From contig JAGTXO010000027.1 of the NCBI GenBank assembly GCA_019448385.1, positions 124,001-188,000 on the forward strand: a stretch of DNA of 64,000 bases, read 5' to 3'. Below, one piece after another: positions 20,198-32,184 of the stretch. The notes under the pieces were generated by a model. The model was given only the letters and a program-made list of their open reading frames with translations. It had not been told where the DNA came from and made no database searches. This stretch comes from Diacronema lutheri (taxonomy: Eukaryota > Haptophyta > Pavlovophyceae > Pavlovales > Pavlovaceae). Both the position numbers and the translations under genes were made by a program. Within the stretch, counting starts at the first letter, position 1. Each line of letters opens with the position of its first letter.

Positions 20198-22541
20198 CTT
20201 CTCGCCAGGTACGCGATCGAGTCGGAGAACCTCGAGCTGCCCTCGCCGCAGCTCACGCTCTGCCGCGCAAAGGTGCTCCGCTACTTTCTCGCGCTCAAGC
20301 AGGTGCGGCACACGCCGCGCGTGGCCGCGTCGCCATGGCGGCGCAACGCCGCGCCCGCCCGGCCCCGCCACCTGCCGGCACGATGGCGGCCCGAAACCGC
20401 GCACCCCGCCCCCACCCGTGCCTGCGCGCACGGCGCGCGCCCGCCCTTGGCCACGTGGCCCGTTTTCTCAAAGGCTCAACACCCCAGCGGCCGCTGCCGT
20501 TCCTATTCGCCCACCACACTGAACGCGCCCCACACTTCCACACTGAACGCGCCCCACACTGAACGCGCCCCACACTGGGCTCAGGTCGTGCCCGAAAGCA
20601 ACGTGATCCTGCGCATGGAGGACCGCATGCGCATGTGCGCGGGCGACGCTGCGCTCCTCGCGCAGATCTGCCTCGCTACCGGCTTCCCGCGCGGCACGGA
20701 CTCGGCCTCGCTCGCCGGCTACATGACGGGCGAGTACGTGCACCCCCCGGGCGCATCGCTCACGCCGCGCGGTTCGAACGGCGCCGCGCGCCAGTGCCGC
20801 GCGGCAGCTCGCGCGCGGCGCGCCGTGCGCAAAGCCCGCGGTGCCAGGCCGCTTGTTAAGCCCGGGATGCCAGGCCGCTTGCAAAGCCCGGGGTGCCAGG
20901 CCGCGCACGGACATCTCAACTGCGCCGCGCTGCAGCGCCTCTTGTCCCCCCCCCCCCCCCCCCCCCTCCCCCCCTCCCCCCCTCCCCCCCACCCCCACCC
21001 CCAGCCCCAGCCCCAGCCCCCCCCCCCCCCCCCCCCCCCCCTTTCCCGCTTGCGCCGCACGCCCTGCGCTCCTGCGCCTTCCCCTCAAGAGCTGACCCCC
21101 CCCCCCTCCCTTTCCCTCCTGGTGCGTGCCTGATGCGCGTGCGCGGCGTGTGCGCCTCGTGGCAGGTACTCGGCGCTCTGCCGCAACTACCCCGAGCTGC
21201 CCCTCTGCCGCGACATCGTCTTCCTCCTCAAGCTGCTGATGGTCAGCGCCGCGCAAGCGCGTGCATGCGCTTTTGCATGCGCTTGCATGTGCTGGCGTGC
21301 GCATGCACGCGCTTGCATGCACTTGCATGCACTTGCATGCACTTGCATGCACTTGCATGCACTTGCATGCACTTGTGTGCACTTGGTGTGCTTGCATGCA
21401 CTTGCATGCACTTGTGTGCACTTGGCGTGCTTGCATGCACTTGCATGCACTTGTGTGCACTTGGCGTGCTTGCATGCACTTGCATGCACTTGCATGCACT
21501 TGCATGCACTTGTGTGCACTTGGTGTGCTTGCATGCACTTGCATGGACTTGCATGCACTTGTGTGCACTTGGCGTGCTTGCATGCACTTGCATGCACTTG
21601 TGTGCACTTGGCGTGCTTGCATGCACTTGCATGCACTTGCATGCACTTGGTGTGCTTGCATGCACTTGCATGCACTTGTGTGCACTTGGCGTGCTTGCAT
21701 GCACTTGCATGCACTTGTGTGCACTTGGCGTGCTTGCATGCACTTGCATGCACTTGGTGTGCTTGCATGCACTTGCATGCACTTGTGTGCACCTGGCGTG
21801 CTTGCATGCACTTGCATGCACTTGTGTGCACTTGGCGTGCTTGCATGCGCTCGCTCGCACTTGTGCATGCGCGTGCACGCGCGTGCACGCGCGTGCGCCC
21901 ATGGCGGACGCAGAGCGGTGCTTGCGTCCGTCATCGGCGCATGCAACCGTGCAAGCGAGCGCATGCATGCACGCGCCACCAGTGCAAGCGAGCGCATGCA
22001 AGCACGCCAGCGCGGTGCTCTCGCGCCTGCCCGCGCGCGCGCGCTCGCTTTCAGCGCCGCAGCACGCGCGCCTTGCGCTGCGCGTACCGCGCACGCGCGC
22101 AGCCGCCCCGTCACCGCCCCCGCCCCTTTTCCAAACCGGCGCCCTTCCTGCGCCCACCGGCGGCCGCAGGTGCCCACCTCCGAAGGCCTGCCCGAGCTGC
22201 GCGCGTGGGCGCCTTCCGACGCGCAGCTCAGCTGGGCGGTCTCCAAGGCGAGCAAGGCCGCGGGCGCAAGCGGGCCGCCCGTTTACGAGGTGTGCGCGCG
22301 CTCCTGCGCGCGCGACGCGCGGGCGTGCCCGCCGCCGCTGCGCCGACGGCCGCGGCGGCGGCGGCAGCGAGCGGCGCGCGCGCGGCTGTTCGCGGGCGCG
22401 GCAGCTCGGCCGCTGGCCTGCCGCGGCGGTTGGAAAAGGCGCGGCTGCTCGGCCGTTGGCCTTCAGCGGCTCTGCGGCCGGCGCGCAGCGGCGCCTCGGC
22501 TTTGCTTACCCGCCGCCGCGTCTGCGCGCGCGCCTCGCGGT

Positions 22542-22576
<35 letters not shown>

Positions 22577-25500
22577 TTCCTTCCTCCCTCCCGCCGCGGC
22601 GCTGCAGGTGCGCGGCTTCCACCGGCAGCTCGACTGCGGCGAGATCTTCCGCACGGCGCGCGAGTCGGAGGAGCGCGCCTCGTCCGCCTCGTCCGCCTCC
22701 GCCTCGTCGGGCGTCCTTGGCCGCGTCGCGCAGTTCTTTGGCGTCGCGAAGCCGCGCGCGCCGCCGTCGGGCGCCGACCCGTCGACGCTCGTCGGCACGC
22801 TCGTCCAGACGGAGGACGACGTGCTCGGCCTGCGCACGCTGCCCGACTTTGACGGCCGGCTGCGCGCGCGAGAGGCCGAGCTGCTCCTCTCGTACCTCAC
22901 CGCTCCGTGCGCGCGCGCGTCTCGCCGCCCTCACCCACCCACCCAGTCCAACCTCTTGCTCCCTTTGACCCCGCCCTTCCAAACGTTTCGCACCCGTTTT
23001 GTATGCGTCCCGTTCCCCTCCTTTCCAAACCTTGACCCCGCCCTTCCGTTTTGCTCCTTCCCGCTGCCCGTGCTTGCAGCTACCTGCGCATCCCGCTGCT
23101 GCTCAAGTTCTTCGCGCACGCCGAGCGCGTCTGCTCGCTCAACGTGGACGCGCTGCAGGCCGCGCTCGACGGCGCGCTCTTCGAGCCGGGCCTCTGGCAG
23201 GAGGCGCCGCACCGCACGATCCCGGCCCTCATCCCGACGCCCGTCGTCGCGCCGACCGCCGCCGGCGCCGGCGCCGCCGGCTCCGCCGCCGCCGCGCGCG
23301 GCGCCGCGTCGGCGGCGCTCGCCACCGCGCGCGCGCACCTCGCGACGCCCGCCGGACTGCTCTTCAACGAGCTGCTGCACTGCCCGGACTCGACCCTCGG
23401 TCCTTTGCTGCAGCTCGTGTCCCTCGTGCTCGAGCTCGACACGGGCCACCACACCGCCGCGCACGTGCCCGCCGCGCTCTACGTGACGCGCCTCGCCGTC
23501 CGCGTCGAGGCGTTCGCGACGGTGCGCCGCGCGGCGGGCGGTGGGCCGGGGCGCACAGCGGGGCAGCGCGGCTCGGTGGGCAGGCGTGGCCGCGTGCGGC
23601 GCGCCTCACGATAGCCACCTCTCCTTCCCGTCGTGCGTGCCAGATCCACGCGACGCCACCCACCGCGCCGCCCACGCCTCGCACCACCCGCCACCGCCCG
23701 CCGCTTCCCCTCCCTCCCCTCCCCTCCCCTCCCTTCCCATCCCCCTCCCCCCTCTTCCCTCCCCCCTCCCCCTTCCCTCTCTGCTCGGATCGCGCCGACG
23801 CGCCGCGCGCGTAGGTTGCGCTCGACACGTGCGCCAAGGGCGAGGCGGAGACGGGCGCCGCGTTCGTCCACCCGCCCGCGCCGCGGATGGTCGACGCGCT
23901 CACGGCGCGCACGGCCTCGCTGCGCGCGGCGCTGCGCGGCGGCGTCGCGCCGATGCTCGCCGGCTGGCTCGCCCGCGCGTTCAAGGCGAGCGCCGCGCCG
24001 CGCCGCGCCGCGCCGCGCGCCGCGCCGCGTGGCCGTGCGCGGCCCTGCTCGGCAGGCGCGCGCGCGCGTGCTGCGCTCCGCCGCGCCAGTGCGCCGCCTC
24101 CGGCCACGTCGCCCGTTGCGCGCCCCTCTTCGCAGCCGGCCCATTTGCTCTTTCCCCCCACCCCCCCCCCCCCCCCCCCCCCCGCCCCCTTTCCCACCCC
24201 CCTTCTCCCCTCCACTCCCCTCCCCCCCCGGACCGCAGGACGCCGACCAGCGCACGTGCTGCGTGCTGCACGCGCACCTTGCCTTGCTGCACGGCGGCGG
24301 TGGCGGCGGCTCGGCCTCGCAGCCGCTCGACGAGGTCGGCGCGCGTGCGCTCGTGACGGCGCAGGTCTTCATCTTGTCAAACCACGAGGTGCGTTTGGGT
24401 CTCCGTCTGCGCGGCCGTCGCCACGTGCGGCCGGGCGGGGTGGCGTGTCTCGACGGTCCGCGCGACGTGGTCAGATCAGAGCGCACTGTTGGTTGCGGCG
24501 GGGGCAGAGTGAGGGGCAAGGCGGGGCAGGGCGGGGCAGGGGCACGGCGGGGCAGAGGAAGGGGCAAGGCGGGGCAGGGCGGGGCAGGGCGGGGCAGGGC
24601 GGGGCAGAGTGAGGGGCAAGGCGGGGCAGGGCGGGGCAGAGTGAGGGGCAAGGCGGGGCACGGCGGGGCAGGGCAGCGCAGGCGTGGCACGTGCAGGAGG
24701 GTGGAGGCTGTCACACGACAGGCCGGCCGGGCTGGCACCGCTGTCGCGCTGGCGGGCGCGCGCGCGTTGCACACCAGCGCGCACGCACCGACGCGCCGCA
24801 GCCCACAGCGCAGCACTGACACCCTCCCCCCCCCCCCCCCGTCCCCTCCCCCTTCCGCTCCCCGCCGCCATCGCCCTCAGATCGGCCTCGACATGCCCTC
24901 CTCCGCCGACCCCGCCGAGCAGCAGGGCGCCCGCTCCGCGCGCAAGCACGCCGTCGACGCCTCCGCCTGCGCGGCCGCGGGCGGCGCGGACGGCGACGGC
25001 GCGGACGCCGCGGGCGGCGCGGCGGGCGGCGGCGGCTCGGGCGGCGTGGCGGCGTCCAAGGATGGCGGTCTTGGCGTGCCAGTGACGGAGCTGATGAACC
25101 TCTTCCAGCGCAAGCGCGTGTCCGTGCTGCGCTGGCTGCACGCGCACCCAAAGGTGCGGCAGGAAGAGGGGCGGGGGGGGGGGGGGGGGGGGCAGCGGCT
25201 ATGGCAGAGGGTAGGGGGGGCGGGCGGGGGCGGGCGGGGGCGGGGTGGAGCGTGCGATGCAGAGCGCGCGAGCCACCCCGCGCGCATGCCCCGTTCCACC
25301 GCAGCAGCGCCCATGCACAGCGGTGCCACCGCAGCAGCAGCCGCCCGGCGTGCGCCGCCCTCACCCGCGCCCAACCCGTCTTGGCCTCGTAAATCCATCT
25401 CTGCCCCCTTCCCCCGTCTTCCCCTCCCCCTCCCCTACCCTGTGTGTGCAGGAGTGCGGCAAGATCATGGAGGCCACCGTCGGCAACGTGGGCAGGGCCA

Positions 25501-28500
25501 ACTCGGCCGCGGCCGCCGCGCTCTCCATCAAGCTCGAGGTGAGGCCGCAACGAAACGGAGCGGATGGACGGACGGACGGACCCCAAGGGGACGGGGGAAA
25601 GGGGGAAAGGGAAGGGGGGGGGGGGGGGTCCCTGCACGCTGGCGCCCCACCCAGCCGCGCAGCGCCCTCGCCCCCCTCTCCCCCTTTCCGCCATCTTGAC
25701 AACCCCCCCCCCCCCCTCACCCCCGCCCCCCCGCCCCACCCGCCCCCCCCGCCCCCGCCGCCGCAGGTGCGCGCGTGGACGGCGCTGCGCGGCTGGGGGG
25801 GCGCAGGTCGGTTCGTGCCGCACGTCGAGGGCGCGCTGCTCGACACGCCCGAGCCGCTGCACGCCGAGTCGTACGAGGCGTGGCTGCGCAGGGCGAGCGA
25901 GCGAGATGCGCGCACGGAGATCAACGTGCAGCTTGGCCAGCTCACGTTGCAAAAGCACCACCTGTCGCCACTGCCGCCGTGAGCGCCGCGACACGCGCGC
26001 CGCGCGTCGCGCCGCGCTGTCCATCCGCGCGGGCGCCGAGCGGCGCTCGCCCCATTTGACCCCACCCTCCCCTCGCCCTCCCCTCGCCCTCCCCTCCCGT
26101 CCTGACCCCCCTCGCCCCCCCCCCCTGCCCTTCCCCTCCCCATCCCTTCCCCTTCCCCTTCCCCTTCCCCTTCCCCTTCCCCTTCCCCTCCCCTCCCCTC
26201 CCCTCCCCTCCCCTCGCCTCCCCTCCCCTCGCCCTCCCCTCCCCTTCCCCTTCCCCTTCCCCTCCCCCCCTCCCCTCCCCTCCCCATCCCCCTTCCCCAT
26301 CCCCTTCCCCTTCCCCTTCCCCTTCCCCTTCCCCTTCCCCTTCCCCTTCCCCATCCCCTTCCCCATCCCCCATCCCCCTTCCCCATCCCCCCCCCCCTTC
26401 CCCATCCCCTTCCCCTTCCCCTTCCCCTTCCCCATCCCCTTCCCCTTCCCCTTCCCCTTCCCCATCCCCTTCCCCTTCCCCATCCCCTTCCCCTTCCCCT
26501 TCCCCTTCCCCTTCCCCTTCCCCATCCCCCATCCCCTCCCCCTTCCCCTTCCCCTTCCCCTTCCCCTCCCCCCCTCCCCTCCCCATCCCCCTTCCCCCTT
26601 CCCCATCCCCCCTCCCCTTCCCCATCCCCTTCCCCTTCCCCTTCCCCTTCCCCATCCCCTTCCCCTTCCCCTTCCCCTTCCCCATCCCCTTCCCCTTCCC
26701 CTTCCCCTTCCCCTTCCCCTTCCCCTTCCCCTTCCCCATCCCCCTTCCCCTTCCCCTTCCCCTTCCCCTTCCCCATCCCCTTCCCCTTCCCCCCCTCCCC
26801 CCCACGCAGTTACATGCGCGCCCACCCGCACCTGCACGACGCGATGGGCTCGCTCCCCGCCGACGAGGTGATCCAGTGCATCCAAGTCGCAACCTCCGCC
26901 CGCACCCGCCTTGTCCGGTTGCCCGGACTGCGGCACGACATCAAGTACGCCGCGCGAGCGCGCAGCGGAAGGGCCCCGAGCGGCGGGCGCGTGGCGGGCG
27001 CCGCGGACGGTGGGTGCCGTGGCGCCGTGGCGCCGTGGCGACGGACCACGGCGGCTGGCGCCCCACTGCGTTGGCCCCTGCCCTCCCTCACACCACCCCA
27101 ACCCAACCCCCCTTCCCCTTCCCAATCAGGTACTTTGCGCCCGCGCGCGAGCCGCCGGCCAACCCCTTCGCCGGCGGGCACGGCCGCGCCTACCCGCGCG
27201 CGCTCCGCGCGTCGGAGTCGTGGGTCCTCGCCACCTTCGAGCGCGTGCGCGAAGCGGTGGCGCCAGGCAACGCGCCTGTCTGGCTGCCTGCCGCCGACCT
27301 GTCCGGCGCGCCCTTTGTCGTCCTCACCGTCGAGCTGCCCGTCGCCGACGAGCAGACGCGCGCCGGACTGGGCGGCGGCGCCGGACTGGGCGGCGGCGTG
27401 CGCACGGCGCTGCGCGAGGTGCTGCTCGTCCGCTCGACGCGTGTCGTCAACGTCTTTGACCTCGTCAGCCACGCACGTCGCTGGTGCGCGCTCTGCTCCG
27501 CGCTGCGCGCGGGCGGGGCGCGGCGGGGCGCCGCCGCCGCCGCCGCGCGGCGCGGCGGCGGCGACGGCGTGGCCACGCGCGACGCCCGCGCGCCGCGTGC
27601 CCCGGCCCGAGCGCGCGCGCCGCGTCTTGCCGCGCCGCGCTCGCGCACCCAAAACCCCCGGACACGCGGCCTGCTCCGGACTGCCCTTCCCCCCCCTTCT
27701 CTCCCCTTTCCTCCGTCACCCACGCACCGCCTTCGCCCCCCGCGCCCGCCACGCCCTGCGTCCCCCGCGCCCGCGTTCATCCCGCCCCGCATCGTCGCCC
27801 GCCCCTCTCGCCCGCCCGCTGCGCGTACCCCCCCCCCCCCCCCCCCCCCCCGCCCAAACCCCAACCCGCCACCCCCCCCCTCCCCCCCCCCCCTCCCCCC
27901 CCCCCCCCTCCTCCTCTCAGGTACCGGCAGCTCGTGTGGTCGTCGTCAGCGCAGTGGTCGCTCGCCGACCTGGGCCCCGCCGCGCCCAAGCGGCCGCCGC
28001 TGCCCCAGCCGCCCGCCGCGTCTTTGCTGATTGTGCGCGAGCTGAGCGAAGCCTCTGGCACACAGGAGTGCGCGCTGCTGCGGCTGGCGGTGTCCGGGGC
28101 CTCGGGTCCGGCTGGGGCAGGAGGGCGCGCGGCTGCGGCTGGCGGTGTCCGGGGCCTCGGGTCCGGCTGGGGCAGGAGGGCGCGCGGCTGCGGCTGGCGG
28201 TGTCCGGGGCCTCGGGTCCGGCTGGGGCAGGAGGGCGCGCGGCTGCGGCTGGCGCGCATTCGGGACGGCCCTTCGTCGCCCCGCCCTGCGCGTGCCGCGC
28301 CTGTGCCCACAGCCCCATTTCACCTCAGCCCCATTTCACCCCATTTTACCCCATCCCATCGTTCCCACCCCGCCCCATCCCATCCCATCCCATCCCATCC
28401 CAACCCTCATATCCCACCCCATCCCACCCCATCCCACCCTACCCCACCCCACCCCACCCCACCCCATCCCATCCCAGGTACGTCCCTCCCGAGCTGCTGC

Positions 28501-31500
28501 GCGGCGTGCTGCCCGACGCGCTGCTCTCGCGCTACACCTTCTGGCGCTCGCTCCCCTCCGCCGACCTTGTCGCCTACCCACGCCGCGCACGCCGCCGCGC
28601 GCATTCCGCGCTCGGCTCGCTCGCGCGCTCGCTCGACGCGCGCGGCGCGCGCGGCGGCGGCGTTGGCGCTGGCGTCGGGCCGCAGACGCGCGCGGACGAG
28701 GCGGCGGCGGCGTCGGCGGCGCTCGCCGCGTCGGGCCTTGTCCTTGTCCAGCCCGACGGTGGCGGTGGCGGCGGTGGCGACGGCGACGGCGAGGTTGATG
28801 ATGGTGACGCGCATGTGTTACACGTGACGCTCGGCGGCGGTGGCGGTGACGGTGGCGCCTCGTCCGCGCGCGCCGCCGCGGGCGCGGCGGCCGCGGCCGT
28901 CGGCGCGGCGGTCGGGCACGCCGTCGGCGCGCTCGTCCAGCGCGTGCCCGTGCTCGGCGGTGCGGACGCACTGCGCGTGCCCGTGCTCGGCGGTGCGGAC
29001 GGGCTGCGCGCGCAGCCCGACGCCGCACGCCCGACGCTCACCTTGCTGCACACCCTCGCCGCGCCGGCGGGCACGCCGGCGGCCGCGCTCGCGCTCGCGC
29101 TCGCGCCGCTTGAGTCGCTCTCGCACGTCCTCCTCTGGACTGCCGCCCCCGTCGGCAGCGCGCGCGACGCGTGCCGCGCGGAGATGGTCGAGCTGCCGCG
29201 CCTCCGCCTCCGCTTCCGCGCGCGCCCGGCCGACGGTGGCGGCGGCGGCGGCGGTGGCGGCGGCAGCGGGCGCGTGCGTCTCTACTCGGACGAGCACACG
29301 GGCATGTACATCGCGCCCAACCTCGGCGCCGCCGGCGCGGACGGCGCCGTCGCCGGCCGGCGATGCGCGCGCACACGAGCTCTCCTCGCCGGCCTGCCGC
29401 ACGTGCTGCTCGAGCACGCGGACGGGCGCCTCGCCGCGCTCGTCTCGGGGGCGATGGTGCCCGTGCCGCGCGCGCCGTCCGCGCCGGCGGCCACGCCGCT
29501 CTGCGCCTTCGTCTCGGGCGGCAGCGGCTGGGTGGCCAACTTGGGCCCGTCGTCGTCTTCCTTCCTCTACGCCGTGCACCCGAGCCGCGCGATGCTCAGC
29601 GCACCGAGCGCGGCGGCGGGGCTGCATCTCCTCTCCGTGCGGCTGCTGCGTGGCGAATATGCACGAGCTGTCGAGGCCGTGCCTGAGTGCGCGGACGATT
29701 CGCCGTGAGACGCGCAGCGGCAGCGGCAGCAGGGGAGGGGGGGAGGGAGGGGGGAGGGAGGGGGGGGGTTGGGGTGTGGGCTGGGGTTGAGCGGGGCGGG
29801 GCGGGGCGGGGCTGGCGCGGCGAGGTGGGGGGCGGGGCGGGGCAGGGCAGGGCAAGCGGTGCAGCCGGGGGGCGGGGCGGGGCGGGGCAGGGCTGGGCAA
29901 GCGGTGCAGCCGGGGGGCGGGGCGGGGCAGAGCAGGGCAGGGCAAGCGGTGCAGCCGGGGGGCGGGGCGGGGCGGGGCAGGGCAGGGCAAGCGGTGCAGC
30001 CGGGGGGCGGGGCGGGGCAGGGCAGGGCAGGGCAAGCGGTGCAGCCGCGCCGCTCGCGCGACGCCATGCATGTGCTTCAGCTCCCCGCACGCCCCCGCCA
30101 CCCCCTCCCTCACCCCACCCTATCTCACCCTGCCCCTTCCCTTCCCCTTCCATCCCCCCCCCCCCCCCCCCCCCGCAGCTACGGCCCCGACGCGCGGCAG
30201 CTCTTCGACCGCCTCTGCGCCCTCCTCCGCCCGACGGCGCTCTGCGCGCCCGACCTGCGAGCCGTCCGCCTCCGCCTCTCCACGTGGCTTGACGGCTGCG
30301 CGGCGGGGGTGCGCCTGCCATGGCCAACTGCCGCTGACCTCGAGCCGTATGTCATACAGCACTCCGTACGCTCCAATCCCGGACTCGCGCCCTGTGCTGC
30401 CCTGCCCACCGGACTCGCGCCCTGTGCCGCCCTGCGCACCGGACTCGCGCCCTGTGCCGCCCTGCGCACCGGACTCGCGCCCTGTGCCGCCCTGCGCACC
30501 GGACTCGCGCCCTGTGCCGCCCTGCGCACCGGACTCGCGCCCTGTGCCGCCCTGCGCACCGGACTCGCGCCCTGTGCTGCCCTGCCCACCGGACTCGCGC
30601 CCTGTGCTGCCCCCCCCCCCCCCCCCCTCATCCCCATGACGCAGGTCGTCTCTGCGGCGTGCCGGCTGTCGGTGGGCGAGGAGCTCAAGCTGCTCGAGAC
30701 GTACATGGCGGAGAAGGAGGGAGCGGCCAAGGTGCAGCCCCGCAGCCCCGCAGCCCCGCTGCGGGCCCGCTGCCCCGCAGCCCCGCAAACGCGAAACCCC
30801 GCGTCGCCTCTTGGCCAGCAGCCCCTTCGCCCGTAATCGCGTCACCCCGCAACCGCGTAACCCCATAACCGCGTAACCGCGTAACCTCGCGGCGCCTCGT
30901 TGCCCGCGCGCATGCGCGACGCGCTGACCCCCCGCCCCCCACCCCTTCACCCCCCACCGCGACCCCCGCCGCGCCGCTTTTCAAACCGCGCAGCCCGCCG
31001 AGATGGAGAACCGCCTTGCCCTCCTCCGCGCGCTCACCGCCGGCGCCACCGCCGCCCACGCGTCGCGCGCCTTCACCGTCCGCGTCCGCCCGCCGCCCCT
31101 GCCCGAGTTTGGCGCCTCTGCGAGCACCGCTTTTGATTTGGTCGTTGACCGCTCGTGCATGCTGGCGGAGAAGGGCAGCTGGGCGGCAAACTTTGGCACA
31201 CTCTCGTGCGTGGCGGCACGCCGGGCGCCGCACGCCGTGTTGCGCGCGTGGCGTTGCGCGCGGCGCCTGCCCCCCCCCCCCCCCCCTTTCCCCCCTCACC
31301 CCCAACAATTCCCCCCCCCCCCCCTTCACCTCCCCTTCCACCCTTCCTGCCCCAGCTACACGCGCCCCGAGCCCGAGTCGCTCGAGGGGACGGCGGCAGT
31401 GGGCGAGCTGCGCAAGTGGCTGCGTAACGGCCTCGATTTGGGCGGCGGCAAGGACTCGCTCGGATTCCTCTTCTTGTGCGTCTCCCTCCCCCTCTTCTTG

Positions 31501-32153
31501 ACCTACCCCGCCGCGCGCGCCGGTCGCGTGCACCCCCCGCGCGTCGGCGCTCACACGCCACGCGCCCCCCGCCCCCTCGCGCCCCCTCCCCTGTAACGGC
31601 CGTACCTGTCACCCGTTCAACCGCCGTCTCCGTCACCCGCGTCACGGCCGTCACCGTCACCGTCACCCCGCAGCTACGAGCTGCTCACCGGCTCCCTCGC
31701 GCTGCGCGTGCTCCCGACGGACTCGCCCTTCGCGTGGGGCTGTGCCCTCCTCCGCCTCGTGCCCCCCGAGCAGGCGCAGAAGGAGGGGGCTCTCATCTCC
31801 ATCCTCAAAACCCTCGCAGCCAACCCGCAAGTCCGCGCCCGCGCCCGCGCCTCTGCCGCCGTGCGCCGTGTCCGTGGCCGTGCACCCGTCGCTCCACCGA
31901 CGACGTGTCCGTGGCCGGATGGGGGGATGGGGGGAGGGGGGGGGGGGGGAGGGGGGGGGGGGGAGGGGGGAGTGGGGAGTGGGGAGGGGGGGGGGGGGGG
32001 GGGGCATGCACCCGTCGCTCCACCACCGCACGCGCGCGCCGCTCGGCCGGCGACGGGCACGGCCGCCGCGCCCTTGCCTTCGCTCGTCCTCCCGCCCCAA
32101 TGCGCCGTCTGACCCCCCCTCGCTCCACCCCCCCCCCCCCCCCCCATCCCTCG

Positions 32154-32184
<31 letters not shown>

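Noticed and set aside
21187-22255. His/Cys/Ala- or Lys/His-rich repeat ORFs over TTGCATGCAC
   Set aside because: They are translations of an intronic palindromic minisatellite between two conserved exons of the giant gene.
26060-26800. Gly/Lys/Glu-rich ORFs on the minus strand
   Set aside because: They are translations of a GGGGAA-type microsatellite with no other coding sign.
25976-29708. Apparent gene ends at 25982 and 29708
   Set aside because: Both stops are part of GTGAGC/GTGAGA donors; the next exons continue in phase with family-conserved sequence.
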